DNA of 64,000 nt from Pseudolabrys sp. Its GTDB lineage: Bacteria > Pseudomonadota > Alphaproteobacteria > Rhizobiales > Xanthobacteraceae. Every line of letters starts with the position of its first letter. The first letter of the stretch is position 1. Shown here piece by piece: positions 63,797 to 64,000 of this stretch. The notes under the pieces were generated by a model, which ran no database searches, was not told where the DNA came from, and saw only the letters and a program-made list of their open reading frames with translations. The DNA lies in NCBI GenBank assembly GCA_030655215.1, contig JAURVZ010000023.1, positions 1 to 64,000 of the forward strand, in the 5' to 3' direction. The position numbers and the translations under genes are program-made.

Positions 63797-64000
63797 GACG
63801 TCTCTCCGTCGGCATTCGGTTTAGCCAACAGGCTGTGGACCATATTGAGAATGAGCGGCAAAACTTTGGTGGTGTCGAACGCGGGATCCACCGAGCGGCG
63901 CCATGACATGCCGTCGCCGAGCACCATCAGCACGCTGGCGGCGGACTGCAGGTCGACATCCTTGCGGATTTCGCCGCGGTCGGCGGCGCGTTGCAGCATG
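63793..64000 (-). CDS. TetR-family regulator, C-terminal part (cut by window edge)
   Basis: The visible C-terminal 69 residues continue beyond the right edge. ADRGEIRKDVDLQSAASVLM and LGDGMSWRRSVDPAFD fit the ligand-binding domain of TetR/AcrR-type repressors, where the block (R)GEIR.D.D is usual. The DNA-binding head is not seen. Lying directly upstream of the adaptor and overlapping it, it is probably the local repressor of the efflux operon. Confidence 0.75.
   Translation of the reverse strand, partial: MLQRAADRGEIRKDVDLQSAASVLMVLGDGMSWRRSVDPAFDTTKVLPLILNMVHSLLAKPNADGETS

Overview
This window looks like chromosomal DNA of an alphaproteobacterium of the order Hyphomicrobiales, most like the Bradyrhizobium/Rhodopseudomonas/Pseudolabrys side of the order. 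The reasons are the GC-rich coding bias, homospermidine synthase beside ornithine decarboxylase behind a long structured leader, a DUF459 protein, many high-affinity solute-binding proteins, a putative Zur operator and REP-like palindromes of types common in that group. No rRNA, tRNA, CRISPR array, insertion sequence, phage gene or replication origin was seen. The window is almost fully coding and both edges cut genes (gltB on the left, a TetR-type regulator on the right).

Layout. 1-3.2 kb: end of gltB and gltD (ammonia assimilation). 3.2-10.7 kb: envelope and sensory genes (a DUF459 SGNH-like protein, a lytic transglycosylase, galU, a chemotaxis receptor, an outer-membrane beta-barrel). 10.8-24.6 kb: a long minus-strand run with ferrochelatase, a PaaK-like CoA ligase, a membrane zinc protease, a complete branched-chain-type ABC importer, a long acyl-CoA synthetase and a fused indolepyruvate:ferredoxin oxidoreductase. 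This suggests uptake and CoA activation of an organic or aryl acid. 24.8-33.1 kb: an MFS carrier, a two-gene ABC exporter, orphan TTT and TRAP binding proteins, an acyl-CoA dehydrogenase and an SDR, with a 100-bp-class palindromic repeat on both sides of the TTT gene. 33.2-40.2 kb: a deaminase, then a tightly overlapping operon of M3 peptidase, gamma-glutamyltransferase, DUF1007, NicO metal exporter and nitronate monooxygenase.

40.3-45.2 kb: DUF892, a small membrane protein, then the polyamine cluster: a long structured leader, ornithine decarboxylase, a GNAT acetyltransferase and homospermidine synthase, with strong hairpins between them. 45.2-49.9 kb: a WD40/CobW pair, a glycine-zipper lipoprotein, an L,D-transpeptidase, a non-coding stretch holding consecutive strong hairpins, and several small proteins including a 57-aa coiled-coil protein. 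50-53.3 kb: a spermidine-synthase-like protein and a znuACB zinc importer behind a Zur-like palindrome. 53.3-56.6 kb: a TAXI-type TRAP transporter. 56.7-64 kb: a PfkB sugar kinase, a lipoyl-less E2-type acyltransferase, two half-size paralogous membrane proteins that look like a permease split over two genes, and an RND efflux operon with its TetR-type regulator.

The points most worth a second look are the leader RNA of ornithine decarboxylase, where the same strand has two exclusive pairing partners; the hairpin series at 48.77-48.98 kb; the split permease pair; the DUF459 protein that lacks the usual SGNH catalytic residues; and the repeat-flanked orphan binding proteins.
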